A stretch of DNA of 64,000 nt, from NCBI RefSeq assembly GCF_000620465.1, contig NZ_KK211140.1, forward strand, positions 1,057,964 to 1,121,963, in the 5' to 3' direction. A program made the position numbers and the translations under genes. How positions within the stretch are numbered: position 1 is the first letter of the stretch; each line of letters begins with the position of its first letter. The notes under the pieces were generated by a model, which saw nothing but the letters and a program-made list of their open reading frames with translations, was not told where the DNA came from and made no database searches. Positions 1 through 7,392 of this stretch are shown here, piece after piece. This stretch comes from Ralstonia sp. UNC404CL21Col (GTDB taxonomy: Bacteria > Pseudomonadota > Gammaproteobacteria > Burkholderiales > Burkholderiaceae).

Positions 1-1
1 C

Positions 2-1045
2 AGCCTCGGCACGCTGCAGACCTCGGTGGACTACGGAGCAAATGCGGTCGATCTGCTGCTCGCGGAAGCAACGGCGCCCGGTGCACCTGGCGCACCCGGT
101 GGCGGGACCGTCGTCGCTCCGACACAAACCTCCATCTACACGGCGCTTGGCACGACGGCGCTGCTGCAGGCGCAAAGCGCCAACGCCGCGCTGCTCGGCC
201 GGTTGTCCGGACCGCAATACGCGCTGGGCGGCGCCAACAACGTTTGGGCTACGGCCAGCGGCTCCAGTACGAAGGTGGGCGGCACAGGCAATGCGCCGGG
301 CTTCCTCACGCACGCCTACGGGTTCCTGGCGGGAGCGGAGGGCCGCATGGGCGCGGCCACCGTCGGCGCGGCGGGCGGCTACACGCACACCACGCTCGGC
401 GAGGACACCACCGGCGCATCGGGCGCCATCGACACGTTGCGCGTGGCGCTTTACGGCGCGCAGCCGATGGGCGCCATCAATCTGTCGGCCACGGTCGGCT
501 ATGGGCTCGATTTCTTCTCGCAGAAGCGGCCGTTCGGCAGCGTGGGCACCGCCGAGGGCGACCATCTCGCGCACGAATTCACGGCTGCCACGCAAGCCAG
601 CTTGCCCCTGGAGATGGGCGGCCTCCGCCTTGCGCCGCACCTGGGCCTGCGCTACGCCTACGTGCGCGGCAGCGGCTTCGGAGAGGACGGCGCCCACGGC
701 CAGAACCTCCAGGTCGGCCCGGACAGCGCGCGCAGCCTCCAGCCGTATGTGGGCGTCACGCTCGACAAGGCCTTCGGAGACGTGCGCCCCGTCAACGTGC
801 AACTTCGCTTGGGCTATGCGCATGAGCTGATGAACGCTGGCCGCGTCGTCCAGGTGCAGAGCCAGGACGGCACTGTGTTCGCGGCCCCGGGCACCGATCT
901 GCCGCGTTCGTTCCTGACGACGGGGGCGAGCGTCACGCTTCAGGCGGCCAAGGCAACCACGGTGTCCTTGGGTGTGGATGCCACCATCAATACGAGCCAC
1001 GTGTCTGCGCAGTCTGCGTATGTGCGGGTCAACCATCGGTTTTAA
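2..1045 (+). CDS. Autotransporter beta-barrel domain, 3' end of gene
   Basis: The reading frame is open from the first bases of the window, so the gene starts upstream and only the last 347 codons are visible. The last ~280 residues have the alternating polar/hydrophobic pattern of an outer-membrane autotransporter barrel (FLTHAYGFLAGAEGRMG at its start) and the protein ends in Val-Asn-His-Arg-Phe, the terminal aromatic residue expected for recognition by the BAM machinery. A Gly/Pro/Ala-rich linker lies just before the barrel. The passenger domain, and hence adhesin, protease or esterase function, cannot be judged. Seen: barrel and terminal Phe. Inferred: type V secretion role. Confidence 0.85.
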   Translation, partial: SLGTLQTSVDYGANAVDLLLAEATAPGAPGAPGGGTVVAPTQTSIYTALGTTALLQAQSANAALLGRLSGPQYALGGANNVWATASGSSTKVGGTGNAPGFLTHAYGFLAGAEGRMGAATVGAAGGYTHTTLGEDTTGASGAIDTLRVALYGAQPMGAINLSATVGYGLDFFSQKRPFGSVGTAEGDHLAHEFTAATQASLPLEMGGLRLAPHLGLRYAYVRGSGFGEDGAHGQNLQVGPDSARSLQPYVGVTLDKAFGDVRPVNVQLRLGYAHELMNAGRVVQVQSQDGTVFAAPGTDLPRSFLTTGASVTLQAAKATTVSLGVDATINTSHVSAQSAYVRVNHRF

Positions 1046-1070
1046 CGGAAGCCGCGTGCTGAAAGAAAAA

Positions 1071-1102
1071 ACGCGCCGACGTGATCTCGGCGCGTTTTTT
1101 TT
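1071..1102. terminator. Bidirectional intrinsic terminator
   Basis: A 9-bp perfect stem (ACGCGCCGA / TCGGCGCGT, arms 1071-1079 and 1087-1095) with a 7-base loop is flanked by an A-tract on the left and a T-tract on the right. It sits between the convergent autotransporter and serine hydrolase genes and can end transcripts from both. Confidence 0.9.
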
Positions 1103-1122
1103 CACCAGCACCAGCGGCGCGT

Positions 1123-2361
1123 CTAGCGGCCAAACTTCTCGACAACGCCGCGCCACAACGCATCACGCTCGGCGCCAAGGTGCGCGCCGCTTGCATCGCC
1201 CGACGCGTCCTGGCCCACCGCAAGATGGACCATGGTGAGCCCGGATTGCGGGTCCACGTAGATCGCCTGCCCATGGACGCCGAGCAGCACGAATCGCCGT
1301 ACTTGTCCCGGCAAAAGCCAGACCTGGAAGCCGTAGCCGTAATAGCGGCTGCCGTGATACGTCATCTGCCCCGGGCGAAACGCATCGGGCTGGCGCGCTG
1401 CGTCGGTCATGTCGAGCAGGAAGTCGCGCGGCACGACTTGCCGGCCTTGCACCACGCCATCGTTGGCCAGCATCGACCCGAGGCGCGCGTAGTCCCGCGC
1501 CGTTGCATTGAAGCCGCCTTGTGCAAACGCCGATCCGTCGGATTGGCGCAGGAGGTAGGCCGCCTTGGCTTCGGCCCCCATCGGTTTCCATAGCTTGTCG
1601 TCAACGAAGTCGCACAGGCTGCGGTGCGTCGCCGCCTGCAGCACGAGCGCCAACACTTCGGTTTGCGCGCCTGCGTAGTTGAAGCGCGTGCCCGGCGCAT
1701 CGGCGCGTTCGTTGACCTGGGCCGCGGCCGCGAGCACGCCTTGCTTTGCTGCCGTCTTGAGAAAACGTGCACGGTCGTCAGTGGGGGTGTAGTCCTCGAC
1801 GTACTTCGCGCCGGAGGCCATGCGCAGCAGATCGACGATGCGCGTTCCACCGTACAGCGTGCCTGCAAGGTCCGGCACGTACTGGTCAACACGGTCATCC
1901 AGCGAGTGCAGGCTCCCGTCTTCCAGCGCCTTGCCGATGGCCAGTGCAACCAGCGTCTTCGCCATCGAGTTAGACAGCATGCGCATGTCGCGCGTGCGGT
2001 CGTAGCCGTAATGCTCGGCCAGGATGACGCCGTCCTGAACGATCAGCACAGCGGTCGCGCGCTGATGCTCCATGTAGTCGGCCAGCGTGTAGTCATGGTT
2101 GCGGAAGCGATACCGGACATCCGCCTCCTTGTCTGCGATCTTGAGCTGCACCGGTTGGTCGGCCGGCGCCAGTTCGCAAGACGGCGAGATGCGGTCCATG
2201 CCGCTGAAGGTGCCCACGATGTACTGGGCCTCGTGGATGCGCGCCGCGCTAGGCGCAAGCGGATAGCCTTGCGCCTTGCCGAGTCGATCTTCATCGGGAG
2301 AGGCGACGGCGACGCTGCAAGCGAGCAGCGCGCACATCGCGCAGTGTTGGAGAGCGTTCAT
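1123..2361 (-). CDS. Exported serine hydrolase, beta-lactamase/penicillin-binding-protein class C family
   Basis: Of 412 residues, the catalytic Ser-x-x-Lys is SMAK at 132-135, a Tyr-Ala-Gly replaces the usual Tyr-x-Asn near 229-231, and a His-Gly pair lies at 363-364. The family includes esterases, D-aminopeptidases and class C beta-lactamases; the substrate here is unknown. I start at the ATG at 2361 because it opens directly on a signal sequence; a TTG 12 codons upstream is possible but lacks a ribosome-binding site. The signal ends either at a lipobox-like Leu-Leu-Ala-Cys (Cys15) or by signal peptidase I near residue 21, so it is either a lipoprotein or a periplasmic protein. It resembles the serine hydrolase at 40.0-41.4 kb in layout, including the region around the Ser-x-x-Lys. 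Confidence 0.82.
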   Translation of the reverse strand: MNALQHCAMCALLACSVAVASPDEDRLGKAQGYPLAPSAARIHEAQYIVGTFSGMDRISPSCELAPADQPVQLKIADKEADVRYRFRNHDYTLADYMEHQRATAVLIVQDGVILAEHYGYDRTRDMRMLSNSMAKTLVALAIGKALEDGSLHSLDDRVDQYVPDLAGTLYGGTRIVDLLRMASGAKYVEDYTPTDDRARFLKTAAKQGVLAAAAQVNERADAPGTRFNYAGAQTEVLALVLQAATHRSLCDFVDDKLWKPMGAEAKAAYLLRQSDGSAFAQGGFNATARDYARLGSMLANDGVVQGRQVVPRDFLLDMTDAARQPDAFRPGQMTYHGSRYYGYGFQVWLLPGQVRRFVLLGVHGQAIYVDPQSGLTMVHLAVGQDASGDASGAHLGAERDALWRGVVEKFGR

Positions 2362-2431
2362 TGGCTGGGTCGGGGGTGAGATTGCTGGCGGCGGCAAGCC
2401 GTGAGACTACACCGGCCGCATGGCGGAGCGC

Positions 2432-3358
2432 CTACGCATTCGTGCCCAGCGGTTCCAGATACGGGCCCAACAACTCGCTCATCCAGTTCATGAAGACCTG
2501 CACCCGAACCGGCAGGTTTCGCCGGTTCGGATACACCAGCGAAACCGGCATTGGCGGCGGCCGGAAGTCGGGCATGACGTCAAGGAGCGTACCGTCCGCA
2601 ATCGCCGAGGACAGCCCCGCGTACACCGGTGCCTGGATCATCCCCAGCCCCGCGCGGCACGCTGCGTCGTAGCTCTCGGCCGAACTGACGGTCACCGCGC
2701 CTTTCATCGGCCGGAACGCGGAGCGGCCGTCCACCGTGTATTCCCACCCCGGCGACTTCGTGCCCAACGTCTGCACGTAATGGACGATGCGATGGTGGTC
2801 GAGGTCGTCGAGCGTTTTCGGCATGCCATAGCGCGCGATGTAGGCTGGGCTGGCGCAGTTGACCTGATGCAACTGGCCGAGCGGGCGGGCGATGAGGCTG
2901 CTGTCGGTCAGGGTGCCGATGCGCAGTACGCAGTCGAAGCCTTCGCGCACCGGGTCCACGCGGCGGTCGGTGCTGGAGAGTTCGATTTCCAGCTCGGGGT
3001 GCGCATCAAGCAGCGCGGGCAGGGCGGGGATGACGATGCGGCGCGCAACGCCCACCGGCATGTCGACGCGCAGCCGGCCGCGCAGCGCCTGCGGGCTCTG
3101 GCGGAACATGGTCTGCAGTTCGTCCATGTCGGCCAGCAGATCCTGGCAGCGCTCGTAGAACGTCTGGCCGTCCTGCGTGAGCTGCACCTTGCGGGTAGTC
3201 CGGTGCAGCAGACGCGTGCCGAGCATCGTCTCCAGCTGCTGCACCGCCACCGAGGCGGCCGGCTTGGGAATGCTCAAGGCTTCTGCCGCGCGCGTGAAGC
3301 TGGCAAGTTCAGCCACGCGCACAAAAATCTGCATGGCTTCGAGTCGGTTGGTGGACAT
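2432..3358 (-). CDS. LysR-family transcriptional regulator
   Basis: This 308-residue protein has the N-terminal winged helix (FVRVAELASFTRAAEAL, then a PKPAAS-type recognition helix) and a C-terminal effector-binding domain of normal LysR size. It is divergently transcribed from the short-chain dehydrogenase at 3490, with 131 bp between the start codons. By the usual logic of divergent LysR pairs it probably controls that neighbour and itself. The protein resembles the CrgA/DhcR-like group often paired with oxidoreductases; the effector is unknown. Confidence 0.92.
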   Translation of the reverse strand: MSTNRLEAMQIFVRVAELASFTRAAEALSIPKPAASVAVQQLETMLGTRLLHRTTRKVQLTQDGQTFYERCQDLLADMDELQTMFRQSPQALRGRLRVDMPVGVARRIVIPALPALLDAHPELEIELSSTDRRVDPVREGFDCVLRIGTLTDSSLIARPLGQLHQVNCASPAYIARYGMPKTLDDLDHHRIVHYVQTLGTKSPGWEYTVDGRSAFRPMKGAVTVSSAESYDAACRAGLGMIQAPVYAGLSSAIADGTLLDVMPDFRPPPMPVSLVYPNRRNLPVRVQVFMNWMSELLGPYLEPLGTNA

Positions 3359-3379
3359 GGCGGGTGAGTTGATTGTTAT

Positions 3380-3395
3380 CTGTGAGCAAACACAG
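3380..3395. promoter_or_regulatory. Candidate LysR operator in divergent promoter region
   Basis: CTGTG-N6-CACAG is a perfect interrupted inverted repeat 21 bp upstream of the LysR start and 95 bp upstream of the dehydrogenase start. Its position between the two genes fits a LysR binding site. It is short, so chance is not excluded. Confidence 0.45.
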
Positions 3396-3489
3396 CGATA
3401 GGATAAGCGAGATTTATTCTTTGTTTGTCGCCCAATACCATGCTCTCACGGTGTTCGACACCCACCCCGAAACCAACCGGAGAGCAAAC

Positions 3490-4254
3490 ATGACGCAGAC
3501 CCACACCCCCATCGCGATCGTCACCGGCGGCAGCCGCGGCCTTGGCAAGAACATGGTGCAGAAGCTGGCCCAGCGCGGCACCGACGTGATCTTCACCTAC
3601 CGCACCAACCGCGCGGAAGCCGATGCCCTCGTCGCTGAACTGACTGCCCAGGGCCGCCGCGCCGCCGCCTTGCAGCTGGACGCCGGCAAGATCGCCACGT
3701 TCCCGGCCTTTGCCGAAGCCGTGCGCGGCGTGCTGGCGCAGTGGAAGGTTGAGCGCTTCGATTACCTCGTCAACAACGCCGGCGTTGGCGTGCATGCCGC
3801 CGTGGCCGAAACCACCGAAGCCCAGTTCGACGAACTGATGAACGTGCATTTCAAGGGCGTGTTCTTCCTCACGCAGATGCTGCTGCCGCTCATGGCGGAC
3901 GGCGGGCGCATCGTGAATATCTCGTCGGGGCTGGCCCGCTTTGCGCTGCCGGGCTACGGCGCGTATGCGGCAATGAAGGGCGCGGTGGAAGTGCTGACGC
4001 GCTATCTGGCGAAGGAACTCGGCCCGCGCGGCATTGCCGTGAACGTGGTGGCGCCGGGCGCCATCGAGACGGACTTTGGCGGCGGTGCGGTGCGCGACAA
4101 CGCGAGCCTCAATGCGATGGTGGCGTCCAATACGGCGCTGGGGCGCGCTGGGCTGCCGGACGATATTGGCGGCGTGGTGGCCTCGTTGCTGTCGCCGGAT
4201 AACCGGTGGATCAATGCGCAGCGCATTGAGGCATCGGGCGGGATGTTCCTGTAA
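3490..4254 (+). CDS. Short-chain dehydrogenase/reductase (SDR)
   Basis: The 254-residue protein is a classical SDR: cofactor motif TGGSRGLG at 12-19, NNAG at 95-98, catalytic Ser at 145/146 and Tyr159-x-x-x-Lys163. The Thr-Tyr-Arg after the second strand (36-38) suggests NADP(H) preference. It begins at the ATG following GGAGAGC rather than at upstream in-frame starts, because the SDR fold begins right there. The divergent LysR gene is its likely regulator. The substrate cannot be deduced; many homologues are annotated as 3-oxoacyl-ACP reductase-like by default. Confidence 0.92.
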   Translation: MTQTHTPIAIVTGGSRGLGKNMVQKLAQRGTDVIFTYRTNRAEADALVAELTAQGRRAAALQLDAGKIATFPAFAEAVRGVLAQWKVERFDYLVNNAGVGVHAAVAETTEAQFDELMNVHFKGVFFLTQMLLPLMADGGRIVNISSGLARFALPGYGAYAAMKGAVEVLTRYLAKELGPRGIAVNVVAPGAIETDFGGGAVRDNASLNAMVASNTALGRAGLPDDIGGVVASLLSPDNRWINAQRIEASGGMFL

Positions 4255-4274
4255 GCAGAGCACGTCCCTGCGCA

Positions 4275-4573
4275 TGGGGTTCAGAACGTCAACTGTGGGG
4301 TTTTGAACGCCGCGCGTGGGGTTCTGGACTTCATGTGTCGGGTTCGGAACGCCATGCTGTGGGGTTCCGAACTTCATGTGAGGAGTTTTGAACGTCATAT
4401 GCCGGCGTTCTGGACCTCATTTGTCGAGTTCGGAACCCCATGCGGCGGGTTTTGAACCTCATGCGTGGAGTTCTGAACTCCATGTGTGGGGTTCGGGAAC
4501 CGCATGCGTGGGGTTTTCGGCTCGGTGTGTGGGGTTCGGGACTCGGAAACGTTGGGGCTTGAGGTGTGGCGCG
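4275..4573. repeat. Degenerate 21-22 bp tandem repeat array, about 13-14 copies
   Basis: Units begin near 4275, 4296, 4317, 4338, 4360, 4381, 4403, 4424, 4445, 4466, 4487, 4509 and 4530, with a decayed copy at about 4553. An approximate unit is TGGGGTTCTGAACNTCATGTG. Each unit carries a near-palindromic core, GTTC-N-GAAC, whose middle base varies among copies. There are no unique spacers between units, so this is not a CRISPR array. Most units are 21 bp, so the minus strand can be read as a seven-residue peptide repeat, but that reading has no start signal and the 22-bp units break the frame. Function unknown. Confidence 0.9.
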
Positions 4574-4585
4574 GCGGCGCAGCGC

Positions 4586-4669
4586 TTGTTTCTCCCCCTG
4601 CCGGGGGCAACTTACTTTCTTTGTCTTGCCAAAGAAAGTAAGCAAAGAAAGGCGCGCCCGAGATGGCGA
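4586..4669 (+). repeat. 84-bp dispersed repeat, copy 1
   Basis: It contains the perfect hairpin ACTTTCTTT-N8-AAAGAAAGT followed by AAGCAAAGAAAGGCGCGCCC. It is inverted relative to copy 2 at 5031-5114 and copy 3 at 36698-36785, and forms the left end of the composite palindrome described in the neighbouring entries. Confidence 0.92.
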
Positions 4670-4774
4670 CTTCCCCTTGGATTTTTGTAACCGGGCGGAG
4701 ACGGGGAAAACTCGCTGCGCTCAGACAGTTCCCCGTCTTTTTTCCGCCCGCTTACAAAAATCCAAGGCGCCATC
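4662..4774. repeat. Large hairpin A of the composite repeat element
   Basis: Outer arms GATGGCG/CGCCATC close a long stem: 4675-4690 pairs with 4752-4767, 4692-4698 with 4744-4750, and 4699-4708 with 4729-4738. The ~20-base loop (4709-4728) contains CTCGCTGCGCTCAGACAG, which reappears as its reverse complement in the loop of hairpin B. No coding function is apparent. Confidence 0.9.
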
Positions 4775-4776
4775 AA

Positions 4777-4921
4777 GGGCAGGAAAGTCAAAGGCCACAC
4801 CGTCGGTGTGCTGGCCTGGGTGGCACTGGTTTGCTGCTGGTGTTGCTCGCTTTGCTTCGCGTTGTGCTGTTGGTGCCTGCTGCACGGGTGATCGATGGTC
4901 TGGCCTTTGACGTTCCTGCCC
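4777..4921. repeat. Inner inverted repeat and central spacer of the composite element
   Basis: The 21-bp segment at 4777-4797 is repeated inverted at 4901-4921 with one mismatch. Between them is ~100 bp rich in T, G and C with a small CACACC-GTC-GGTGTG hairpin near 4797. The centre of symmetry of the whole structure falls at about 4849-4850. Confidence 0.85.
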
Positions 4922-4922
4922 T

Positions 4923-5039
4923 ATGCGGCGCCTTGAATTTCTGTTGCAAGGAGGAAAAAGAGGGGAGGCCTGTCTGAGCGCAGCGAGTTTGCCTCCCCTC
5001 CCTCCTTGCGACATAAATTCAAGGAGGGGGTCGCCGCAT
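4923..5039. repeat. Large hairpin B of the composite repeat element
   Basis: ATGCGGCG/CGCCGCAT closes a stem in which 4931-4940 pairs with 5015-5024, 4941-4954 imperfectly with 5001-5014, and 4960-4969 with 4991-5000. The loop at 4970-4990 is the exact reverse complement of the loop of hairpin A. The stem sequences of A and B differ while pairing is kept in both. Confidence 0.9.
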
Positions 5040-5114
5040 CGGGCGCGCCTTTCTTTGCTTACTTTCTTTGGCAAGACAAAGAAAGTGAGTCAGCCCCGGC
5101 AGGGGATGAAACAA
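5031..5114 (-). repeat. 84-bp dispersed repeat, copy 2
   Basis: Inverted relative to copy 1. GGGCGCGCCTTTCTTTGCTT is followed by the ACTTTCTTT/AAAGAAAGT hairpin and a CCCCGGCAGGGG-type tail. It closes the composite element 53 bp from the stop codon of the polyamine-type permease gene. Confidence 0.92.
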
Positions 5115-5167
5115 GAGATGCACCACAAGAAACAACCCAAAACCAACAACCCCAAAACTAACAACCC

Positions 5168-6004
5168 TTACGCCACCGCCTTAGCCGCAGCCCGCCCCCG
5201 CAGCCATTCAAACGTCAAAAGCAGACACGTCGAAAACACAATCAGAATCGTCGCCAGCGCCGCAATCGTCGGCGAGATGTTTTCGCGAATCCCGGTAAAC
5301 ATCTGGCGCGGCAGCGTCACCTGATCGGCCCCCGCCAGGAAGAGCGTCACCACCACTTCGTCAAACGACGTGGCAAACGCAAACAGCGCACCGGAAATCA
5401 CGCCCGGTGCGATGACGGGCAGGGTGATGCGGAAGAACGTCATGACCGGGTTGGCACCCAGCGACAGGCTCGCCCGCACGAGGTTGTGATTGAAGCCCTG
5501 CAGCGTCGCCAGCACGGTCGTCACCACAAACGGCACGCCCAGCGCCGCATGCGCGAGGATCAGCCCGATATACGTGTTGGCCAGGCCCAGCGGGGCAAAG
5601 AACAGGTACATGCCGACGCCGACCACCACCACTGGCACGATCATCGGCGACACCAGTACCGCCATCAGCAGGCCCTTGCCGCGAAAGTCTGCCTTGTTCA
5701 GCCCGATGGCGGCCAGTGTGCCGAGCACCGTTGCGACGATCGTGGCGGCGGGCGCGACGATGAAGCTGTTCTTGGCGGCCATGCGCCATTCATCCGACGT
5801 GACGAGGTTCTGATACCAGCGCAGCGAATAGCTGGGAATCGGGTACGACAGGAACGTGCTCGACGAGAACGACAGCGGCACGATCACCAGCACCGGCAGC
5901 ACGAGGTACAGCAGCGTCAGCACGGCCAGGCCGCGCAGCGCGAAGTACCACAGGCGCTCGATGAGGGAGGTGTGCGGGGCGAACATCGGTTTGGCGAGTT
6001 TCAT
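5168..6004 (-). CDS. ABC transporter permease, polyamine (PotC/PotI) type
   Basis: A 278-residue inner-membrane protein with about six membrane segments, the first at roughly 25-47, and a cytoplasmic ATPase-contact loop around SLSLGANPVMTFFRITLPV. The start is the ATG at 6004, preceded by ACGGAG and 16 bp after the end of the other permease; the frame stays open further upstream but there encodes Arg/Cys-rich non-protein sequence that overlaps the neighbour. It is the last gene of a four-gene operon (ATPase, binding protein, permease, permease) and would form the channel with the 6021-7328 product. Substrate is inferred from family resemblance to spermidine/putrescine systems. Confidence 0.93.
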   Translation of the reverse strand: MKLAKPMFAPHTSLIERLWYFALRGLAVLTLLYLVLPVLVIVPLSFSSSTFLSYPIPSYSLRWYQNLVTSDEWRMAAKNSFIVAPAATIVATVLGTLAAIGLNKADFRGKGLLMAVLVSPMIVPVVVVGVGMYLFFAPLGLANTYIGLILAHAALGVPFVVTTVLATLQGFNHNLVRASLSLGANPVMTFFRITLPVIAPGVISGALFAFATSFDEVVVTLFLAGADQVTLPRQMFTGIRENISPTIAALATILIVFSTCLLLTFEWLRGRAAAKAVA

Positions 6005-6020
6005 GTTCGATGGGCTCCGT

Positions 6021-7328
6021 TCAACCAACGCGGACCTTGGACCGCGTGAAGCGTCCATACACGGCGTACAGCACCAGCGTGGCCAGCAACAGCAGCGCCC
6101 CCAGCGCGCACGCCATGCCCCAGTTGATCGTGACGTTGGTGAAGTACGCCACGTAGTAGCTGACCATCTGGTCGTTCGGCCCGCCCAGCAGCGCGGGGGT
6201 GATGTAGTAACCGAGCGCGAGGATGAACACCAGCAGCGCACCGGCGCCGATGCCCGGATACGTCTGCGGCACATACACGCGCCAGAAGGCGGCAAACGGA
6301 TGGCTGCCCAGCGACACGGCCGCGCGCTGGTACGTGGGCGGGATCGACTTCATTACGCTGTAGAGCGGCAGGATCATGAACGGCAGCAGGATGTGCGTCA
6401 TCGAGATGTACACGCCCACGCGGTTGAACAGCAGCGCCAGCGGCTCCTTGATGATGCCGAGGTCGATCAGGCCGTGGTTGATCAGGCCTTCGGTCTGCAG
6501 GAGCACGATCCACGCCGCCACGCGCACGAGGATGGACGTCCAGAACGGGATCAGCACCATCACCATGACGAGGTTGGCGCGGCGCTCCGGCAGCGAGGCA
6601 ATCCAGTACGACAGCGGATAGCCGAGCAGCAGGGCGAACAGCGTCACCATCGCGCTGATGACGAAGGTGCGCACGAACACCGTCACGTAGATCTGCTCGT
6701 CGGGGTCGGTGGCTTCGATGTGGCCGAAGGCGTCTTGCCGGTGGTCCAGCGCGGCCAGCAGGTAGAACGGCGACGTGCGGCTGCTGTTCTTGGCGATGGC
6801 CTGCCAGTACGTGACATCGCCCCAGCGCTCGTCGACTTCAAGCAGCTTGGCGCGGGTCTGGCCGGGCGTGAGCGTCAATGCCTTGCCCTGGTCATCGGTC
6901 AGCGGCATGGCGCGCGCGGTCTTGGCCACCAGCGAGCGGAAGCCTGGAATTTCTGTGTTGAGGCGGCGGGCCAGTGCGCCCATCGCCTCGCCTTCGCTCA
7001 CGGTCGTGAGGTCGGCGGCGAGCGCGGCGTAGGCGGCGTCGGCCGGCGGGCTCTTGCGGTCCCAGCCCTTCAGGGCGACGACGGTTTTGGGCAGCGCGTC
7101 GGCCACCTCGGGGTTCTGCACGGCGCGTGTGAGCAGGGCGCCGATCGGCACGACAAAGATCAGCAGCAGGAAGATGGCGAGCGGCGCCACCAGCGCCAGC
7201 GCCATGGCACGCCTGCGCGCCTCAGCGCTCTTCAATTCGCGTTTGAGTTTGGCCGTCGATTCCGGAACCGATTCAGCCGCGATCGTCATGGTGTTCAATG
7301 CTGCCTCGCCATCGCTACGGGAATTCAT
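6021..7328 (-). CDS. ABC transporter permease, polyamine (PotB/PotH) type
   Basis: At 435 residues this is longer than the usual ~300 because a periplasmic stretch of about 130 residues separates the first membrane segment (about 45-65) from the rest; long-loop PotH-like permeases are common in Burkholderiales. The loop for ATPase contact is around QRAAVSLGSHPFAAFWRVYV. The first ATG is used; an internal ATG at 7289 is also possible. It partners with the downstream permease, the binding protein and the ATPase of the same operon. Confidence 0.92.
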   Translation of the reverse strand: MNSRSDGEAALNTMTIAAESVPESTAKLKRELKSAEARRRAMALALVAPLAIFLLLIFVVPIGALLTRAVQNPEVADALPKTVVALKGWDRKSPPADAAYAALAADLTTVSEGEAMGALARRLNTEIPGFRSLVAKTARAMPLTDDQGKALTLTPGQTRAKLLEVDERWGDVTYWQAIAKNSSRTSPFYLLAALDHRQDAFGHIEATDPDEQIYVTVFVRTFVISAMVTLFALLLGYPLSYWIASLPERRANLVMVMVLIPFWTSILVRVAAWIVLLQTEGLINHGLIDLGIIKEPLALLFNRVGVYISMTHILLPFMILPLYSVMKSIPPTYQRAAVSLGSHPFAAFWRVYVPQTYPGIGAGALLVFILALGYYITPALLGGPNDQMVSYYVAYFTNVTINWGMACALGALLLLATLVLYAVYGRFTRSKVRVG

Positions 7329-7331
7329 CCG

Positions 7332-7392
7332 GCGGATGCCTCGCCAAACCTGCAGGGCATCCGCGCGGTCACTGCGTTACACCGCTATGCGG
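7332..7392 (-). other. Intercistronic hairpins after the binding-protein gene
   Basis: Two stems lie between the binding-protein stop and the permease start: ACCGC-TAT-GCGGT next to the stop codon, and GCGGATGCC/GGCATCCGC (7332-7340 with 7356-7364). Neither has a T-tract. Such hairpins often protect the 3' end of binding-protein mRNA and so raise its level over the permeases; here that is inference. Confidence 0.5.

Noticed and set aside
4275-4573. CRISPR array
   Set aside because: Units are directly adjacent with no unique spacers, and no cas genes are visible.
4331-4645. Minus-strand peptide with seven-residue repeats in the tandem array
   Set aside because: The periodicity follows simply from 21-bp DNA units; 22-bp units break the frame, there is no ribosome-binding site and no clear start.
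4612-5095. Insertion sequence
   Set aside because: There are inverted end repeats but no transposase frame inside; only a non-autonomous or REP-like element could be claimed.
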